From an uncultured Ruminococcus sp. (GTDB taxonomy: Bacteria > Bacillota > Clostridia > Oscillospirales > CAG-272), in NCBI GenBank assembly GCA_902796505.1, contig CADBPA010000088.1, positions 1-6,478 of the forward strand: DNA of 6,478 nucleotides. Direction: 5' to 3'. Shown one piece after another: positions 4,220-6,478 of this stretch. The notes under the pieces are model-generated. The model made no database searches, had not been told where the DNA came from, and saw only the letters and a program-made list of their open reading frames with translations. A program made the position numbers and the translations under genes. Positions within the stretch are counted from its first letter, which is position 1; every line of letters starts with the position of its first letter.

Positions 4220-6403
4220 ATGAAGAAAAAGAAGGATCTATCCCAAAATATGAAGAAATTTTCCTCCCGCGCGAAAGCCGGGAAGATCGGCAGGCGGGAT
4301 CGAAACTCCGCCGCCAAAGCCGCCCTGCAGCGCGCGGTCGCCGAAGCCGGTTACGGCGCGGCGAAGGTCAGAGTCCGCCATGACGGCGGAAGAAGCGCGA
4401 GACAGGGCGGCGCGCGCCGGGACGAAGAACGCGCGGTCGGTCTGCTTTCGGTCTCCTCCGGGGGATTCGGATTCGTCCGGCCGGACGGTCCGGGCGCGCG
4501 CCTTTCGCGCGAGATCTTTCTGCCGCCGTCCGCGATCGGCGCGGCGATGAGCGGAGACACGGTCGAGGTCGCCTACCGCGTCTTTCGCGGTTACGCCGGC
4601 GAAGAAAGGACCGAGGGGCGCGTCCTGCGCATCCTCTCCTACGGAAAAGAGGAGATCTACGGAACGCTGGTTTCCGAACGGGTGAAATACCGCGGCGCGA
4701 AGCAGGAGCGTTTTTTCGTGATCCCGGACGATCCGGCGCTGCATCTGCGCCCCTACGTCAGAGATCCGGACGGCGCGCGCGAAGGCGATAAAGTCCGGGT
4801 GGCGCTGCTTCGGGAGAAGGGCGGCGCGCGCTATATGGAATGCGAGATCCGGGAGGACTACGGTCCGGCGTTCACGAAAGAAGCAAATTACCGGGCGATC
4901 CTCGACGAATGCGCGATCCCGACCGAATTTACCTCCGAACAGATCGCGGCGGCGGACGCCGCGGCGAAAGAGCCGATCCGGGAGGCCGGGCGTGTTCTCC
5001 GCCGGGAGACGGTCATGACCATCGACGGCGCGGGTGCAAAGGATCTCGACGACGCGATCTCGGTCGAACGGCTCCCCGGCGGCCGTTGGAAACTCGGCGT
5101 CCACATCGCCGACGTGTCGCATTACGTGAAGGAAAAATCGCCGCTGGAACGGCTTGCGATGCAGCGCGGCAACAGCGTGTATTTTACCGACAAGGTGGTA
5201 CCCATGCTGCCGGAATCGCTCTCGAACGGCGCCTGCTCGCTGAATCCCGGCGAGCAAAAATACACCCTTTCGGCGATGATCACGCTTACGCCCGACGGGG
5301 AGATCGCAAAGCTTTCGCTTGAGCCGTCGATCATCGTCAGCCGCGTGCGCGGCGTGTACGGCGAGGTCAACGAGCTGCTCGGCGGCTGTGCGGAGCCTGC
5401 CGTCAAAGAAAAATACAAGCCGGTGCTGCCGCTGCTTCTGCGCGCCGAGGAACTCTACCGGGTGCTGAAGAAAAAGAGCGAGGCGCGCGGCGCGCTTGAG
5501 ATGGAAGGCGACGACGTGGAGATCGCCCTCGGCGAGGACGGTCTGCCGACCGATATCCGCAGGGTAGAACGCGGAACGGCGGAGCGGATGATCGAGCAGT
5601 TCATGCTCTGCGCGAACGAGGCGGTCGCCGCCTTTCTGCACGCGCGGCAGATCCCCTGCGTATACCGCGTGCACGCCGATCCCCCGGAGGACAAGCGCGA
5701 AGACTTTTGCCGCTACGTCGGCAATCTCGGCCTGCATATGCCCCGGCGCGAGGACGGCGAGGTCCGCCCGGAGGATTACGCGAAACTGCTCGCCGACGCC
5801 GAAGAGCGCGGCCTGCTCCGGCAGGTCGGCTACGCGATGCTCCGCTCGATGGCAAAGGCGGTCTATTCCGACCTCTGCGAGGGGCATTTCGGGCTTGCCC
5901 TCGAAGATTATTGCCACTTCACCTCGCCGATCCGCCGCCTCTCCGACCTCGCCACGCACCGGGTGATCCACAAGGTCCTGTGGGAAGGAAAAAAGCCGGA
6001 AGCCTACGCCTCGTTCGTCCGCCGCGCGGCCGCCGCCGCCACCGAAGGAGAGCAGAGGGCGGTCACCGCCGAGCGCCGCATCGACGCGCTCTATAAAGCC
6101 CTCTATCTCTCCGAACGGATCGGGAAGGAATACCCGGCGGTCGTCTCGTCGGTCACGCCGTTCGGCGCCTTCTGCGAACTCGAAAACGGCTGCGAGGGGC
6201 TGATCCCGCTCTCGTCTCTGCCGGGCGCGCCGGTCTATGACGAGGCGACCTCCACCCTCCGCGCCTACCGCCTGCAGCTGCACGTCGGCGACGGGATCGT
6301 CATCCGCGTCGCCGAAGCCGATATTCTGCGCGGAAAGGTCCGCTTCGATCTTGTTTTGCCCGCCGATGCGAAGTCCTTTCGGCAGGGGAAGCGCGCCGAG
6401 TGA
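4220..6403 (+). CDS. rnr: Ribonuclease R (RNase II/RNB family 3'-5' exoribonuclease)
   Basis: RNase R degrades RNA processively from the 3' end, including structured RNA, and helps clear mRNA and rRNA in the cytoplasm. Residues 1–73 are basic and low in complexity. Cold-shock domain 1 begins at G74 with the RNA-binding GGFGFV (81–86). Cold-shock domain 2 starts near Y147. The RNB domain runs from about 258 to 590, with metal-binding D269, D275, D277 and D278 in the same spacing as E. coli RNase II D201, D207, D209 and D210. Y321 matches the base-stacking Tyr of E. coli RNase R, and SPIRR (569–573) carries the catalytic Arg. An S1 domain spans about 638–715. At 727 residues it is slightly shorter than Bacillus RNase R (779) and lacks both a recognisable N-terminal winged helix and a lysine-rich C-terminal tail. 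AAAGGA five bases upstream supports ATG 4220. secG lies upstream, as in many Firmicutes, but a terminator intervenes. Confidence 0.97.
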   Translation: MKKKKDLSQNMKKFSSRAKAGKIGRRDRNSAAKAALQRAVAEAGYGAAKVRVRHDGGRSARQGGARRDEERAVGLLSVSSGGFGFVRPDGPGARLSREIFLPPSAIGAAMSGDTVEVAYRVFRGYAGEERTEGRVLRILSYGKEEIYGTLVSERVKYRGAKQERFFVIPDDPALHLRPYVRDPDGAREGDKVRVALLREKGGARYMECEIREDYGPAFTKEANYRAILDECAIPTEFTSEQIAAADAAAKEPIREAGRVLRRETVMTIDGAGAKDLDDAISVERLPGGRWKLGVHIADVSHYVKEKSPLERLAMQRGNSVYFTDKVVPMLPESLSNGACSLNPGEQKYTLSAMITLTPDGEIAKLSLEPSIIVSRVRGVYGEVNELLGGCAEPAVKEKYKPVLPLLLRAEELYRVLKKKSEARGALEMEGDDVEIALGEDGLPTDIRRVERGTAERMIEQFMLCANEAVAAFLHARQIPCVYRVHADPPEDKREDFCRYVGNLGLHMPRREDGEVRPEDYAKLLADAEERGLLRQVGYAMLRSMAKAVYSDLCEGHFGLALEDYCHFTSPIRRLSDLATHRVIHKVLWEGKKPEAYASFVRRAAAAATEGEQRAVTAERRIDALYKALYLSERIGKEYPAVVSSVTPFGAFCELENGCEGLIPLSSLPGAPVYDEATSTLRAYRLQLHVGDGIVIRVAEADILRGKVRFDLVLPADAKSFRQGKRAE

Positions 6404-6425
6404 GAAAATCGGAGCGATTCGGAAG

Positions 6426-6452
6426 AAAAACGGGGAATATTTCCCGTTTTTT
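6426..6452 (+). terminator. Intrinsic terminator after rnr
   Basis: AAAAACGGG (6426–6434) pairs with CCCGTTTTT (6443–6451), with a G·U closing an AT-only loop, and runs into a T-rich tail. It starts 22 bases after the rnr stop. Because the stem is flanked by A's and T's on both sides, it could also work from the minus strand. If used, it separates rnr from whatever follows, for example smpB, which often comes next in Firmicutes but is not in this window. Confidence 0.82.
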
Positions 6453-6478
6453 CTTTACAAACGATTGATTTTTTCACG

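Noticed and set aside
4238..6283. 681-codon minus-strand open frame antisense to rnr
   Set aside because: rnr has intact catalytic motifs across this stretch. The antisense frame shows no family motif and has biased composition.
6454..6459. TTTACA as a -35 box for a gene to the right
   Set aside because: The matching -10 position would fall at or past the window end, so it cannot be supported.

Overview
The window reads as bacterial chromosome from a GC-rich Firmicute, probably class Clostridia. The evidence is the secG–rnr gene order typical of that phylum, strong purine-rich ribosome-binding sites, vegetative-type promoters with 17-bp spacers, and GC-rich genes separated by AT-rich spacers. 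The genus cannot be read from the sequence; uncultured gut lineages of Oscillospirales or Christensenellales type are a guess.

Left half (1–3437, minus strand): two tandem genes for closely related heparinase II/III-family polysaccharide lyases. The upstream gene (3437 to 1617) is complete at 606 residues. After a 42-nt gap comes the second gene, which starts at 1574 and runs off the left edge with 524 codons visible. The two align without a gap over those 524 residues at about 80% identity (hand count). Neither has a signal peptide, so both probably act in the cytoplasm on imported uronic-acid-containing oligosaccharides. They should share one transcript from a good promoter at 3504–3532.

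Middle (3438–3752): a 315-bp divergent intergenic region. It holds the leftward lyase promoter with a dyad at its predicted transcription start, an AT-rich block with T-tracts, and a rightward promoter (3658–3686) for secG.

Right half (3753–6478, plus strand): secG (SecYEG translocon subunit, 103 aa), a strong intrinsic terminator, a spacer with a four-copy 11-bp tandem repeat, then rnr (RNase R, 727 aa) followed by another terminator. RNase R has all four catalytic aspartates, but a basic low-complexity segment occupies the place of the usual N-terminal winged helix.

The lyase pair looks like an accessory carbohydrate-use operon placed divergently beside a housekeeping export/RNA-decay locus. 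I found no clearly new multi-gene system. The best leads are the mosaic divergence of the lyase pair, the 11-bp repeat array before rnr, and the atypical N-terminus of RNase R.
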